64,000 nucleotides of DNA from Lysobacterales bacterium (GCA_002722315.1 PBLG01000046.1:1-64000); one strand, 5' to 3'. Shown: positions 18,058 to 27,606, numbered from the stretch's first letter. The notes: generated by a model from the letters alone, not told the origin. Program-made: numbers and translations.

Positions 18058-19689
18058 ATGCTCCGAATCGCGCTTGCGCAGGACGATTTTCAGGTCGGCC
18101 ATCTCTCGGCCAACCGCGACCTGGTTCTTGAGCTGATCAGGCGGGCGCGGGACGAACAGCGCGCCGATCTCATCGTGTTTCCCGAGCTGGCACTGACCGG
18201 GTATCCGCCCGAGGACCTGCTTCTTCGGCCGGGCTTCATGCGACGCAGCGAGGAGGTTTTCCGGGAAATCGTCGCGGCGGTAGACGGGATCGACGTCGTG
18301 CTGCCTTGGCCTCGCTGCGAGGGCGACGACCGGTACAATTCCGCTGCCTGGGTTCGTGCGGGGCGCGTCCTGGCCGTCTACGACAAGTGGGAACTTCCCA
18401 ACTACGCCGTTTTCGACGAACAGCGCTACTTCATCTCCGGTCGAAAGCCCATGGTCGTGGCACTCGGCGGCGTAAAGGTCGGCGTGGTCATCTGCGAGGA
18501 TGCCTGGAGCAGGCAGGCCGTAGACGCATCGGCCGCGGCAGGCGCCGATATCATCGTCTCGATCAATGCCTCGCCTTTCTATCGCTCCAAGCACGTCGAC
18601 AGGGGCGAGGTGCTGAAGCGCCGCAACGCCGAGTCGGGGTTGCCGCTGATTTACCTCAATTGCGTCGGCGGCCAGGACGAACTGGTGTTCGACGGCCATT
18701 CGCTGGCAATCGACGCGTCCGGGAATCTGTCTTCACCGGCGCCGCTGTGCGACAGCAGGCTGCTTCTGGTCGGCTTCGACCTGCCAAGCGGCACGCTGGC
18801 ATACCTCGACTGGCCGGCCGGGGAAACCGAAGAACTACCCATCACCTACGCCGTGCTTCAAAGGGGCTTGCGCGATTACGTTTCGAAGAACGGCTTCGAG
18901 TCCTGCCTGCTGGGCCTTTCCGGGGGCATCGACTCGGCGCTGACCGCTGCGCTCGCGGCCGACGCATTGGGCCCGGACGCTGTGCATGCGGTCATGATGC
19001 CCTCGCGTCACACCAGCGAGCTGTCGCTGGTGCTCGCGACCGAGCAGATCGACATGCTGGGCATTCGGGGCGACAACATTTCCATCGAGCCGGTCTACCA
19101 GGCGTCTGTGCAGCAACTCTCGACGGCTTTCGCGGGGACCCGCGAAAACATCGCAGAAGAAAACCTCCAGGCCAGGGCCCGCGGGATGCTGTTGATGGCG
19201 CTTTCGAACAAGTTCGGGCACATTTTGCTGGCGACCGGCAACAAGAGCGAGCTGGCGGTCGGGTTCAGTACGCTTTACGGCGACATGTGCGGTGGCTTCA
19301 GTCCGCTCAAGGACTGCCTCAAGGGCCTGGTGTACCGGCTTGCGATCTGGCGCAACGGCGTATCGCCGGCAATTCCCGAGGGCGTGATCCAGCGGCCGCC
19401 GTCGGCCGAGCTTGCGCCCGGCCAGAAGGATCAGGACAGTCTGCCGCCATACGACATTCTGGACAGGGTCATCGAGGCTTACGTCGAGCGCGACGAGTCC
19501 ATCCTCGAGATCGTCGAATCGACCGAAATCGCCGAGGCGACGGTCCGACGCATTGCCGGAATGGTGCTGGCGGCCGAATTCAAGCGGCGCCAGGGAGCGC
19601 CCGGTCCGAGGGTCACGCGCAAGGCGTTCGGCCGCGACCGGCGTTATCCGATCACGTCGGGGTGGCACGACAGCGGCGTCAAGCGATAG
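18058..19689 (+). CDS. nadE: Glutamine-dependent NAD+ synthetase
   Basis: NadE converts deamido-NAD to NAD using glutamine. The 543-residue protein fuses an N-terminal nitrilase-type glutaminase (Glu43 in FPELALTGY, Lys110 in YDKWELPNY, Cys146 in VVICEDAW) with a C-terminal NAD synthase (P-loop SGGIDSALTAALA from Ser288, then ATGNKSELAVGFSTLYGDM). Both active sites are complete, so it can use glutamine directly. Only a weak ribosome site precedes ATG 18058. The next gene starts 73 bases downstream. Confidence 0.96.
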   Translation: MLRIALAQDDFQVGHLSANRDLVLELIRRARDEQRADLIVFPELALTGYPPEDLLLRPGFMRRSEEVFREIVAAVDGIDVVLPWPRCEGDDRYNSAAWVRAGRVLAVYDKWELPNYAVFDEQRYFISGRKPMVVALGGVKVGVVICEDAWSRQAVDASAAAGADIIVSINASPFYRSKHVDRGEVLKRRNAESGLPLIYLNCVGGQDELVFDGHSLAIDASGNLSSPAPLCDSRLLLVGFDLPSGTLAYLDWPAGETEELPITYAVLQRGLRDYVSKNGFESCLLGLSGGIDSALTAALAADALGPDAVHAVMMPSRHTSELSLVLATEQIDMLGIRGDNISIEPVYQASVQQLSTAFAGTRENIAEENLQARARGMLLMALSNKFGHILLATGNKSELAVGFSTLYGDMCGGFSPLKDCLKGLVYRLAIWRNGVSPAIPEGVIQRPPSAELAPGQKDQDSLPPYDILDRVIEAYVERDESILEIVESTEIAEATVRRIAGMVLAAEFKRRQGAPGPRVTRKAFGRDRRYPITSGWHDSGVKR

Positions 19690-19762
19690 GCGCCCGCGTA
19701 ATTCCGCCGGCCGCCTTCGCGATCGGCTTGCCGGCCTCGTACTTTCGGCACTTGAACGAGAT

Positions 19763-20374
19763 ATGAATTCGAGCGAGAGTCTTGTCATGAACCAACACGA
19801 TGAAACGGCGTTCTCCAACCCCGCGCTTGCGCCGACGGGCGTGCCAGACTATCGCGAGGTGGAATTCGAGCCGCCGGCGTCGAGCTTCAGGCGCTACACG
19901 CTTGTTTCGACGACGATCTTCGCGGCGCCCGCAGTCCTGGCGGCCCTGGTGGCCTGGGCCTTGCCGTTCATCCCGCTTGCGGGCTGGAAGGTGCTGGTCA
20001 TCGCCGGCGGCCTCCTGCTTCCGCTCGCCCTGGTCGGCGTCTATCGCTGGATCGACGCCGGCTACCGTGGATGGGCGCTTCGGCGGCACGACATCATTGC
20101 CCGCTCCGGGGTGTTCTGGCGCAGCGTTACGGCGCTGCCGGTTGCACGCATCCAGCACGTGGAGACCACGCACGGGCCGCTGGAGCGCGCCTACGGTCTG
20201 GCGCGGCTCAAGCTTTACACGGCGGGCGGGCTGACCGCCGACCTGGTGGTAATCGGACTGGATCGGGAAACGGCCGACCGCTTGCGCGAATACCTGGTCG
20301 AGCAGATCAGGAAGCGGGACGCGGAAACCGGCCAGAACGTTGAGGCGGAAACCAGCCAGGGTTCCGATGACTGA
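19763..20374 (+). CDS. PH-domain membrane protein (YdbS-like, DUF304)
   Basis: This 203-residue protein has two transmembrane helices (about residues 45-95) and then a bacterial PH-like domain (bPH2/DUF304) with GWALRRHDIIARSGVFWRS and LPVARIQHVETTHGPLERAYGLARLKLYTAG, which is the family signature. It overlaps the start of its larger partner by 8 bases. Such YdbS/YdbT pairs are widespread in bacterial inner membranes and have no firm function. The start is uncertain: ATG 19763 and ATG 19787 are both possible, with weak ribosome sites for each. Confidence 0.85.
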   Translation: MNSSESLVMNQHDETAFSNPALAPTGVPDYREVEFEPPASSFRRYTLVSTTIFAAPAVLAALVAWALPFIPLAGWKVLVIAGGLLLPLALVGVYRWIDAGYRGWALRRHDIIARSGVFWRSVTALPVARIQHVETTHGPLERAYGLARLKLYTAGGLTADLVVIGLDRETADRLREYLVEQIRKRDAETGQNVEAETSQGSDD

Positions 20375-21899
20375 GATCGAATCGACCTGGAAGGCGCTGC
20401 CCCTGTCAGCCGTCGGGGCGCTGTACGTCAACGGCATCCAGCGTTTCATTCGGGAAAACCTGATCGCGTTCTTCGGCGCCGGCACCGGCTTTGCCGTGAG
20501 CGAATCGCTGGGCTGGCGGGAATTCGGCCTGGGCGCGGGACTGGTGCTTCTGGCCGGTCTGTTAATCGCCCTGGTCTACCATCGGCGCTTCCGCTACCGG
20601 GTCGACGGCGATTCCGTACGCGTTCGCAAGGGATTGTTCGAACAGCAGGAAATCAAGGTGCGGTTCGAGCGCGTGCAGAACGTCGGGTTCAGCCAGCCGA
20701 TCTATCTGAGGCCGCTGGGGCTGACCCGGGTCACGCTGGAAACACCGGGCGCGTCGCAGACCGAGGTCAGTCTGCCCGGAATCGCGTCGGGCGAAGCGAC
20801 GGCGCTACGCGATCTGATATCGGGCGCAGCCGGCCGCCGCGCGGACTCGGACCAATCGACGGATTCGGATGACGCCGAGCGGACGGAGGCCGAGCCGGCG
20901 GCCGCGTTTGAGGCCAGCGCGGCCGATCTGTTCAAGTACGGGATGACATCGAACCAGATCTGGATCCTGCTGGCCGTCTTCGGTGCGCCGGCGTCCAGCT
21001 GGATCGAGTCCAGGGTATCGAGCTGGATCGAGCAACTCAGCGCCAGCGGGCTGCTGGATATGGAAATGCTCAGGGGGGCACCGCTGATGCTCGCCCTGCT
21101 TGTCGGCCTCCTGATCGTATCGGTCGCGCTGCTGCTGATGGCATTGTCCGGTCTGCTGGCGATCGTTCGGTTCAGCGGATATCGGCTCGTCAGGGAAACC
21201 GACCGGTTCAAGTCCCGTTTCGGCTTGCTCGACGCGCGCGAAAAATCATTGAAGCTGTCCAAGCTTCACGGCATTCAGACAGTGCAGACCGCCGTGGGCC
21301 GGATGCTGGGGCAGTGGCATGCGATAGGCCATCAGACAGGCGCTGTCGCGCTCGAAGGGGCGATGAACGACGACCGCCGTTTCCTCATACCCGGAATCGA
21401 CAATGATCGGCTGGAGGGCGTTGTAGGCACGCTCAGGGGTCGCTCGTGGGATGCCCCGGCGTGGCAAGGCATACATCCGCGGTTCCGGTCGATGCTATGG
21501 GGCCGAACCAGTGTTGCGATGGTCATTGCGGCACTTCTGGTCTGGCTACTGCTGCCGGGCCACGTGGCATGGCCGCCGCTGACGATACTCGGATTGAATT
21601 TGCTGATCCTCGGCTTGATCCACCTCCACTGGCGACGATGGGCGTTTGCCCACGACGGGCAACGCATGCGAATCCGCAGTGGGCTGGTCGGTCAGAAGAT
21701 CGTTGAATTCGATCTGGCGTCATGTCAGCAGGTCGCAATCAGCACGAGCCCGTACCAGCGTCGGCACCAACTGGCCTCTCTGACGATTCGTCTCCCGCAC
21801 GGCGAACAGCCGTTACCCTACCTGGGGCGCGAGGCCGCCGATGAAATCGCCAACCTCCTGCTTTACCGAGCCGAGAGCTCGGCCAAACACAGTCTTTGA
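20367..21899 (+). CDS. PH-domain membrane protein (YdbT-like, DUF304)
   Basis: This 510-residue inner-membrane protein carries repeated bPH2/DUF304 domains separated by paired transmembrane helices. The repeats show RYRVDGDSVRVRKGLFEQQE with RVQNVGFSQPIYLRPLGLTRV, SRFGLLDAREKSLKLSKLHGIQTVQ, and a third HDGQRMRIRSGLVGQKIVEF with the QVAISTSPYQRR segment. It partners the shorter protein encoded just before. The function is unknown. Its stop lies 16 bases from the stop of the convergent Crp/Fnr gene. Confidence 0.87.
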   Translation: MTEIESTWKALPLSAVGALYVNGIQRFIRENLIAFFGAGTGFAVSESLGWREFGLGAGLVLLAGLLIALVYHRRFRYRVDGDSVRVRKGLFEQQEIKVRFERVQNVGFSQPIYLRPLGLTRVTLETPGASQTEVSLPGIASGEATALRDLISGAAGRRADSDQSTDSDDAERTEAEPAAAFEASAADLFKYGMTSNQIWILLAVFGAPASSWIESRVSSWIEQLSASGLLDMEMLRGAPLMLALLVGLLIVSVALLLMALSGLLAIVRFSGYRLVRETDRFKSRFGLLDAREKSLKLSKLHGIQTVQTAVGRMLGQWHAIGHQTGAVALEGAMNDDRRFLIPGIDNDRLEGVVGTLRGRSWDAPAWQGIHPRFRSMLWGRTSVAMVIAALLVWLLLPGHVAWPPLTILGLNLLILGLIHLHWRRWAFAHDGQRMRIRSGLVGQKIVEFDLASCQQVAISTSPYQRRHQLASLTIRLPHGEQPLPYLGREAADEIANLLLYRAESSAKHSL

Positions 21900-21915
21900 C
21901 GACGTGTCGGGGCCG

Positions 21916-22620
21916 TCATGCGGCTTCGTCGATGCCGAGCACCAATTGTTCAAGGCGGGCCGGATCGTGGACTCGAATGTCCCTGTTGGTGGAACTGGCG
22001 ATTCCGTCCTGACGAAATGTTCGCAAGCATCGCGAAAGCGTTTCGGGCTGCAGCGAGAGATAGCTTGCGATGTATTTCTTGCTTGCGTTCAGGCGGAACG
22101 AGCATTTGTTCCCGTTGCGCCGATACTCGTTGAACAGGAACGAGGCGACTCGGAAGTGCGCCTTGTCGACTGAAAGCAGCTCGACGTGGTCGATGAGATC
22201 GTCGACCCGCCGGACAAGCGACTCGACCAGCTGAGTCCTTGCGCGTTGCGAGCGGTGGAAGACGTCGCCGACGACTTCGGAGTCCACAGAGAGTGCCTCG
22301 GCGTCGGAGATTGCGGTTGCGTTGAGTGGGTGGAATCGTTCGGATTTCAGCGAAATGGTGTCGCACAGCCCATCGCCCGGCCGAGCGATCAAAAAGATCT
22401 TTTCCGATCCGGTGCGCGTCAGCCTGAACAGCTTGACCTGTCCGGACAGGCAAAAGTAGCTGCGGCGGATCGCATCGTTTTGCCTGAAGAGCACTTCATT
22501 GGCCTTGAGCGAGATGGTCCACGCGTTGTGCCGGACCTCTTCGATCAATTCGTCGGGGAGCTCGCGGAACAGATCGAATTGCCGGATCTGCTCATGTGGG
22601 ACCAGTTTTCTTTCGAGCAT
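21916..22620 (-). CDS. Crp/Fnr-family transcription regulator (DNR/FNR-like)
   Basis: This 234-residue regulator has a cyclic-nucleotide-binding-like beta-roll (about 20-135, with FCLSGQVKLFRLTRTGSEKIFLIARPGDGLCDTI), a long dimerisation helix and a winged helix-turn-helix (about 175-225) with YLSLQPETLSRCLRTFRQDG, whose recognition helix fits FNR-type sites. It lacks the N-terminal cysteine cluster of oxygen-sensing FNR, so it is closer to DNR/NnrR-like members that respond to other signals such as nitric oxide. The ATG at 22620 is chosen for its AAGGAA about 9 bases upstream; ATGs further up lack one. An FNR-like box and a -10 element lie upstream, suggesting autoregulation. Confidence 0.88.
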   Translation of the reverse strand: MLERKLVPHEQIRQFDLFRELPDELIEEVRHNAWTISLKANEVLFRQNDAIRRSYFCLSGQVKLFRLTRTGSEKIFLIARPGDGLCDTISLKSERFHPLNATAISDAEALSVDSEVVGDVFHRSQRARTQLVESLVRRVDDLIDHVELLSVDKAHFRVASFLFNEYRRNGNKCSFRLNASKKYIASYLSLQPETLSRCLRTFRQDGIASSTNRDIRVHDPARLEQLVLGIDEAA

Positions 22621-22706
22621 GAGTGCACGTTTCCTTGAATCGGCCTGCATCGGTTCTTCGGCTCGGGCCGCCATTTCGATCCATCGTCGACCCGTTGTTC
22701 AAGGAC

Positions 22707-22747
22707 AGTATGCGCTCAGGATCACGCTGGGCTTTGATGTGAGTCAA
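22707..22747 (-). promoter_or_regulatory. FNR/DNR-type operator and -10 box upstream of the Crp/Fnr gene
   Basis: The palindrome TTGAT-GTGA-GTCAA (22734-22747) matches the FNR/ANR/DNR consensus TTGAT-N4-ATCAA with one mismatch. On the minus strand a CATACT -10-like hexamer lies at 22707-22712. This would place the operator centre about 41 bases upstream of the expected transcription start, the geometry of a class II FNR-activated promoter. The gene it faces encodes a Crp/Fnr regulator. Confidence 0.65.
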
Positions 22748-22860
22748 TCCCGGGATGCTTGTATGAGTCTCTGGAAATGCTCACATTTGTGAAGGCGTCG
22801 CGCGGCGCCGCGGTGGGCGCCGTGAGACTGGTAGTCCGCGATGCCGCGGCTATCGGCAGG

Positions 22861-24108
22861 TTACTCGACGACCTCGTCGATCGTGATCGTTATCCGGTCG
22901 GTGTCCTGGACCGTGACCGGTCCGGACTGGCCCTGAAGGTCGCCGCTCGATGCGATCGCGTTGCCGGTGCGACTGATCCGCGCCGAGATCTGCACCTGCG
23001 GAAACACGCTCAGGGACAGGCCCTGGGCCATGGAATCGCTGTCGCTGAGGGTTACCGAGGCTGGCAGATCGGATGCCGAGAGACGCTTGACCGCAAGCGG
23101 AGCGGGCGGGCCGTTGACCGCGCGCGCGAAGATGAACACCGTTTCCGAGCCCGCCAGTCTGCCGGCCAGCGTCGGATCCACGGCAACTTCGACCTGTATG
23201 CTGGCGCCGCCGGTTTCGGCCGAATCTTCGTCCCGGGATGCGGCCTGCATGCCTGCGCCGCCCGTGGACATGCCCGGAATACCTGCGTGCGGGTTGGTCA
23301 TGGGCGCCGGCGCGGATTCTGCGACGGGTTCGGGCTGGGGCGCGTCGCTGACCTGTGCGATCTGTTCCGTGACGCGCTGGCGGACGTTGCCTTCCGGCAG
23401 CAGGTCGCGCAGGCGTATCCACAAGCCGAGGGCGCGACGCTCGTCGCCTTCGTGGAATGCCCCCAACCCTGCCAGCCACAAGGCCTTCTGGTTATCCGGA
23501 TTGTCTGCGAGAACCGAATCGAGCAATTCCCGGCTCTCCGGCGGCAATTGCGCGCGATTGGAGGCGTAAAGCAGCGTTTCGGCCAGTTCGACCCGCGCAA
23601 ACTCGTTTTCGGGCTCGATGTAAATGACGCGCCTGAACGCGCCCTCGGACGCCGGGTACTGCTGCAGCTGCTTCCAGATCATGCCGAGGCGGTTCCACGC
23701 ATCGATGTCTTCCGGCTCGTTGCGGACCCGCGAGGTCAGTTCGCCGAGGATCTGGCGCAGTTCCCCGTTCGGCCCCGGTTCCGGATCGATGCCGTCGGGC
23801 CGGCCGAGCTGGGTATACAGGAAAAGCGTGAGCAGCGGTACCGACACCAGCAGCAGTCCGGCCAGGCCGCGCGACGAGATCGCCGAGCCGCCCGAATCGG
23901 CCTGTTCCTGTTCCAGCTTCGCCAGCCGCTTGCGATAGTCGGACGGGTCCAGGTCTTCGCGCAGCTCTTCAAGCGCTCGCCGGCGGCGCGCCAGCCGTGT
24001 GGCTGCCGAGCCGCCGCGTACGACCGGGAGAAGCACAAAGAACAGTGCAAGCAGAATCAGCGCCACGGTGCCCAGCAGGAAAAGGGGCGACGACAGAATT
24101 TCGGACAA
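22861..24108 (-). CDS. ccmI: Cytochrome c maturation protein CcmI
   Basis: CcmI holds apocytochrome c and presents it to the CcmFH heme lyase. This 415-residue protein has two transmembrane helices (about 9-30 and 83-102) around a cytoplasmic coiled-coil loop with RRRRALEELREDLDPSDYRKRLAKL. TPR repeats follow (about 130-260, NRLGMIWKQLQQYPASEGAFRRV), and a C-terminal periplasmic domain begins near residue 300. The start is TTG with AAGGAG 7 bases upstream. A 99-base gap separates it from ccmH, so it may have looser control than the rest of the cluster. Confidence 0.92.
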   Translation of the reverse strand: MSEILSSPLFLLGTVALILLALFFVLLPVVRGGSAATRLARRRRALEELREDLDPSDYRKRLAKLEQEQADSGGSAISSRGLAGLLLVSVPLLTLFLYTQLGRPDGIDPEPGPNGELRQILGELTSRVRNEPEDIDAWNRLGMIWKQLQQYPASEGAFRRVIYIEPENEFARVELAETLLYASNRAQLPPESRELLDSVLADNPDNQKALWLAGLGAFHEGDERRALGLWIRLRDLLPEGNVRQRVTEQIAQVSDAPQPEPVAESAPAPMTNPHAGIPGMSTGGAGMQAASRDEDSAETGGASIQVEVAVDPTLAGRLAGSETVFIFARAVNGPPAPLAVKRLSASDLPASVTLSDSDSMAQGLSLSVFPQVQISARISRTGNAIASSGDLQGQSGPVTVQDTDRITITIDEVVE

Positions 24109-24207
24109 GATTGTTCTCCTTGGAATCTCGGTATGGAAAGGCGTCGCCGGGAAGTGCCGCGCGACGCTTGATCGATGGTCAGTTGAAAATTGCGAAGTGT
24201 TCCGGCA

Positions 24208-24624
24208 TCAGGCTTTCTGTTGGTCTGCGAGCATTCGCCGGCGACGGCGGATCATCACGGCGCCGGTAATCAGGCCGATGAGCAGGAGCACGATCGGACC
24301 GAACCACAGAATCATCGTATGCCCGGCCAGCGGCGGGTTGTACAGGACGAAATCTCCGTATCGGTCGCGCATGTACTGCCGGATCTCGAAATCCGAGCGG
24401 CCGTCCATGATCTGCACATAGACCTGTTCCCGAAGGTCCGCCGCGAGCGGTGCGTTCGAACTTTCCAGCGGCTCGTTCTGGCACACCGTACAGCGGAGTT
24501 CGCCAATAAGTGCCCGGTAACGGGTCTCCTGAACTTCGCTGTTGAAGGAACGCGGCTCGATTGCGCTTTCGGCCGCAACCAGAGAACTCAGGAAAAGTGC
24601 CAGGATCATCAATGTCTTTTGCAT
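24208..24624 (-). CDS. ccmH: Cytochrome c maturation thiol protein CcmH
   Basis: CcmH reduces the CXXCH motif of apocytochrome c before heme attachment. This 138-residue protein has a signal peptide, the family motif LRCTVCQN (Cys45 and Cys48), and a C-terminal membrane anchor (about 100-125). It corresponds to the N-terminal half of Escherichia coli CcmH, the other half being CcmI here. ATG 24624 starts 2 bases after the ccmG stop; an overlapping TTG at 24630 is an alternative. Confidence 0.94.
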   Translation of the reverse strand: MQKTLMILALFLSSLVAAESAIEPRSFNSEVQETRYRALIGELRCTVCQNEPLESSNAPLAADLREQVYVQIMDGRSDFEIRQYMRDRYGDFVLYNPPLAGHTMILWFGPIVLLLIGLITGAVMIRRRRRMLADQQKA

Positions 24625-24626
24625 GT

Positions 24627-25166
24627 TCAACTGCCTGCTTCTGTCTTGAGCTTGCGGATTCGATCCAGCAGATCGTCATAGGACTGGGCGGTCACCGGTC
24701 CGATGTGCTTGTGACGGATCGTTCCCGTATGGTCGACCAGGAAAGTTTCGGGGGCGCCGTAGACGCCGAGATCGATTCCGAAATTGCCGGGATTGTCGAA
24801 AAGGTGGAAATCCCAGGCATCACCGAACTGGGTGAGCCAGCGCAGGGCGTCTTCTCGTTCATCCTTCCAGTTCAGACCGACCAGCGGTACGTCGATCTCG
24901 CGCCCCATTCGCGTGATCAGCGGATGCTCCACGCGGCAGGACGGGCACCAGCTGCCCCAGACATTGATCACGAATGGCTGGCCCAGCAGGTCCGCAAGCG
25001 CGATGCTTCTTTGCTCGTCGTGCAGCGAAGGCAGGCTGAAATCCGGGACCGGCTTGCCGATCAGCGGACTGTCGATGACCTGCCGCTGATCGGCCGTCTG
25101 CAAGCCGGCCAGCAAAAGCACCACCAGCGCGACAAACACGCCCAGCGGCAAGAGCATCCTGGTCAT
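24627..25166 (-). CDS. ccmG: Thiol:disulfide interchange protein CcmG/DsbE
   Basis: This 179-residue periplasmic thioredoxin-like protein is anchored by an N-terminal helix (about 4-22). The active site is WCPSC (Cys74, Cys77), and the cis-proline loop is GVYGAPETFLVD, both typical of DsbE/CcmG. It passes reductant from DsbD to CcmH or apocytochrome c. The start forms an ATGA overlap with ccmF. Confidence 0.95.
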   Translation of the reverse strand: MTRMLLPLGVFVALVVLLLAGLQTADQRQVIDSPLIGKPVPDFSLPSLHDEQRSIALADLLGQPFVINVWGSWCPSCRVEHPLITRMGREIDVPLVGLNWKDEREDALRWLTQFGDAWDFHLFDNPGNFGIDLGVYGAPETFLVDHTGTIRHKHIGPVTAQSYDDLLDRIRKLKTEAGS

Positions 25167-27142
25167 GTTGCCGCGGCTCCTGCAACGCCGACGCCGGCGG
25201 TCATGCGCTCGCCCTCGGTCGATTCCGCGCGGCGCCTGATCCAGTAGCGCCTATCGGATGCCGCGATCAGGCCGCCGGCCAGCATGAAGATCGCACCGCC
25301 CCAGATCCAGCGGATGAACGGCTTGATATGGATGCGCACCGACCAGGCGCCGCCGTTGCCCAGCGGTTCGCCAAGCGCGACGTAGAGATCGCGCGTGAAC
25401 CCGGGCCTCAGTTCGATCTGCGACATGACCTGGCCCGAGCGATAGTAACGACGTTTCTGCGGCGCCATCAGGAGACGCTCCTCACCGTTCTTGAGAACGC
25501 TGATGCTGGCTTCTTCGGCGGCCCAGTTCGGGCCCTTGACCGTCTTGACTTCGTTCAGGCGGAAGACCAGTCCGGCCGCCTGTACTTCCTGGCCGGGCTC
25601 CATTCGCAAATCCTTCTCGAAGGTCGTCGATTCGACCATGGCGACGCCGATCACGAACACGCCGACGCCGAAATGCGCAAGCGACATGCCCCATTGGCCT
25701 CGCGTCAGCCGGCCGGCAGTTTGCCTGCGCTGGCGCATCACGAACGCCACCGCCCCGGCCATGACCCACAATCCGCCGATCCAGCCTGCGATGGCCCTGA
25801 GGTTCCATGAGCCCAGCAAGGCGGTGATGATCAGCGCCAGGACCAGGGCGGCGACCGCGGCCCACATCAGCGGTCGGGCGGCGCGCCCGAACTCGTCCTT
25901 CTGCCAGCGCGACATCGGGCCCAGCGGCAGCATCAGCACGATCGGGGTCATCAACAGCACGAACATCGCGCCGAAGTAGGGCGGGCCCACCGAGACCTGG
26001 CCCCAGCCCATGAAGTCGATGATCAGCGGGTAGAGGGTGCCGATCAGGACCATGGCCGCGGAGACCACGAAGAAGATGTTGTTCAGCAGCAGCGCCGACT
26101 CGCGGCTGACAAGGTCGAAACCTTCGCCGGTGGCGATGCGCGGCGCTCGAAGCGCATACAGCAGCAACGCGCCGCCGGTCACCGCGCCCAGGAAGACCAG
26201 GATGAACAGGCCGCGCTCCGGGTCGTTGGCGAAAGCGTGCACCGAAGTCAGGACGCCCGAGCGCACCAGGAAAGTGCCCAGCAGCGACAGGGAGAAGGCC
26301 GCGATCGAAAGCAGGATGGTCCAGGCCGGGAAGGCGCCGCGCTTTTCCGTAACCGCCTGCGAATGGATCAGTGCGGTCCCGACGAGCCAGGGCATGAACG
26401 AGGCGTTCTCGACCGGGTCCCAGAACCACCAGCCGCCCCAGCCGAGTTCGTAGTAAGCCCACCACGAGCCCAGCGCGATGCCGCCGGTCAGGAACGACCA
26501 CGCGGCCAGCGTCCAGGGCTTGGCCCATCGAATCCATTCGCGCTCGACGCGCCCGCCCAGCAGCCCCGCGATTGCGAAAGCGAACGCGACGGCGAAACCG
26601 ACGTAGCCCATGTAAAGCAACGGCGGGTGAAAGATCATGCCCGGATCCTGCAGCAGCGGATTCAGGTCGTTGCCGTCCGGAACGCCGGGAAGAATGCGCG
26701 AGAATGGATTGGACGTGAAGGCGGTGAACGACAGGAATCCGACCGCGATCATGCCCATGACCGCCAGTACCCGGGCGCGAAAAGCCTGGGGCAACGGGCC
26801 CGACAGGGCCACCACGGCGACCATCCAGCCGGTCAGCATCAGAATCCAGAGCAGCAGCGAACCTTCGTGGCCGCCCCACACCGCGCTCAGGCGGTAATAC
26901 CAGGGCAGGAGCAGGTTCGAGTTGGCAGCAACGTACTCGATCGTGAAATCGTGCACCAGGAAGCCGGCCGAGAGCAGCCCATACGCCAGCAGCGCGAACA
27001 CGAACAATCCGATCGCCAGCGACGGCGCCGTTGCGATCAGTCGGTCATCGTCGATCCATGCGCCGATGAGCGGAAGAATCGAAAGGCAGACCGCCAGCAC
27101 CAGCGACAGCAGCAATACCATCTGGCCGAGCTCGCCGATCAT
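25163..27142 (-). CDS. ccmF: Heme lyase subunit CcmF
   Basis: CcmF is the integral membrane part of the System I heme lyase that attaches heme to apocytochrome c. It has 659 residues, about 15 transmembrane helices and the tryptophan-rich WWD signature WGGWWFWDPVENASFMPWL (around residue 235). Histidines on the flanking periplasmic loops, including HPPLLYMGYV, are in place. ATGA overlaps link it to ccmE and ccmG. Confidence 0.97.
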   Translation of the reverse strand: MIGELGQMVLLLSLVLAVCLSILPLIGAWIDDDRLIATAPSLAIGLFVFALLAYGLLSAGFLVHDFTIEYVAANSNLLLPWYYRLSAVWGGHEGSLLLWILMLTGWMVAVVALSGPLPQAFRARVLAVMGMIAVGFLSFTAFTSNPFSRILPGVPDGNDLNPLLQDPGMIFHPPLLYMGYVGFAVAFAFAIAGLLGGRVEREWIRWAKPWTLAAWSFLTGGIALGSWWAYYELGWGGWWFWDPVENASFMPWLVGTALIHSQAVTEKRGAFPAWTILLSIAAFSLSLLGTFLVRSGVLTSVHAFANDPERGLFILVFLGAVTGGALLLYALRAPRIATGEGFDLVSRESALLLNNIFFVVSAAMVLIGTLYPLIIDFMGWGQVSVGPPYFGAMFVLLMTPIVLMLPLGPMSRWQKDEFGRAARPLMWAAVAALVLALIITALLGSWNLRAIAGWIGGLWVMAGAVAFVMRQRRQTAGRLTRGQWGMSLAHFGVGVFVIGVAMVESTTFEKDLRMEPGQEVQAAGLVFRLNEVKTVKGPNWAAEEASISVLKNGEERLLMAPQKRRYYRSGQVMSQIELRPGFTRDLYVALGEPLGNGGAWSVRIHIKPFIRWIWGGAIFMLAGGLIAASDRRYWIRRRAESTEGERMTAGVGVAGAAAT

Positions 27143-27606
27143 TGTCCGGCTCCCGTCTTGGCCGAGTTACCCGAGCCCATGGGATGCCCGGTCTTGTCCA
27201 GAGCCCTCTGAACTTCGGGCGGCATGTAGTTCTCGTCGTGCTTTGCCAGCACTTCATGCGCCTCGAACCGTCCGTCGCGCATGACGCCGTGGGCCACGAT
27301 GCCCTGTCCCTCGCGGAACAGGTCGGGCAGGATGCCGTTGAACACGACGGGGACATCGTAGGCGCCGTCGGTCACGCTGAACTGCACCTGGAGACCCTCG
27401 CTGGCGTGTTCGATGCTGCCGTCCACCACCAGTCCGCCGAGCCGGAACTGGCGATCCGGCGGAAGCTCCTGCGTGTGGACTTCGCTGGGGCTGATGAAGA
27501 ACATCATGTTTTCGTTCAGCGACATCACGGCAACCGTAGTGGCCGCGCCGATGCCCACGACCAGGGCCAGAACGATCAGCGCGCGTTTCTTGCGTGTGGG
27601 TGTCAT
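27139..27606 (-). CDS. ccmE: Heme chaperone CcmE
   Basis: CcmE carries heme covalently in the periplasm between CcmC and CcmF. This 155-residue protein has an N-terminal membrane anchor (about 8-30), a beta-barrel OB fold and the heme-binding His123 followed by Tyr127 in VLAKHDENYMPPEV. A GGAGGAACAG ribosome region precedes ATG 27606, which also overlaps the ccmD stop (ATGA). Confidence 0.97.
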   Translation of the reverse strand: MTPTRKKRALIVLALVVGIGAATTVAVMSLNENMMFFISPSEVHTQELPPDRQFRLGGLVVDGSIEHASEGLQVQFSVTDGAYDVPVVFNGILPDLFREGQGIVAHGVMRDGRFEAHEVLAKHDENYMPPEVQRALDKTGHPMGSGNSAKTGAGQ

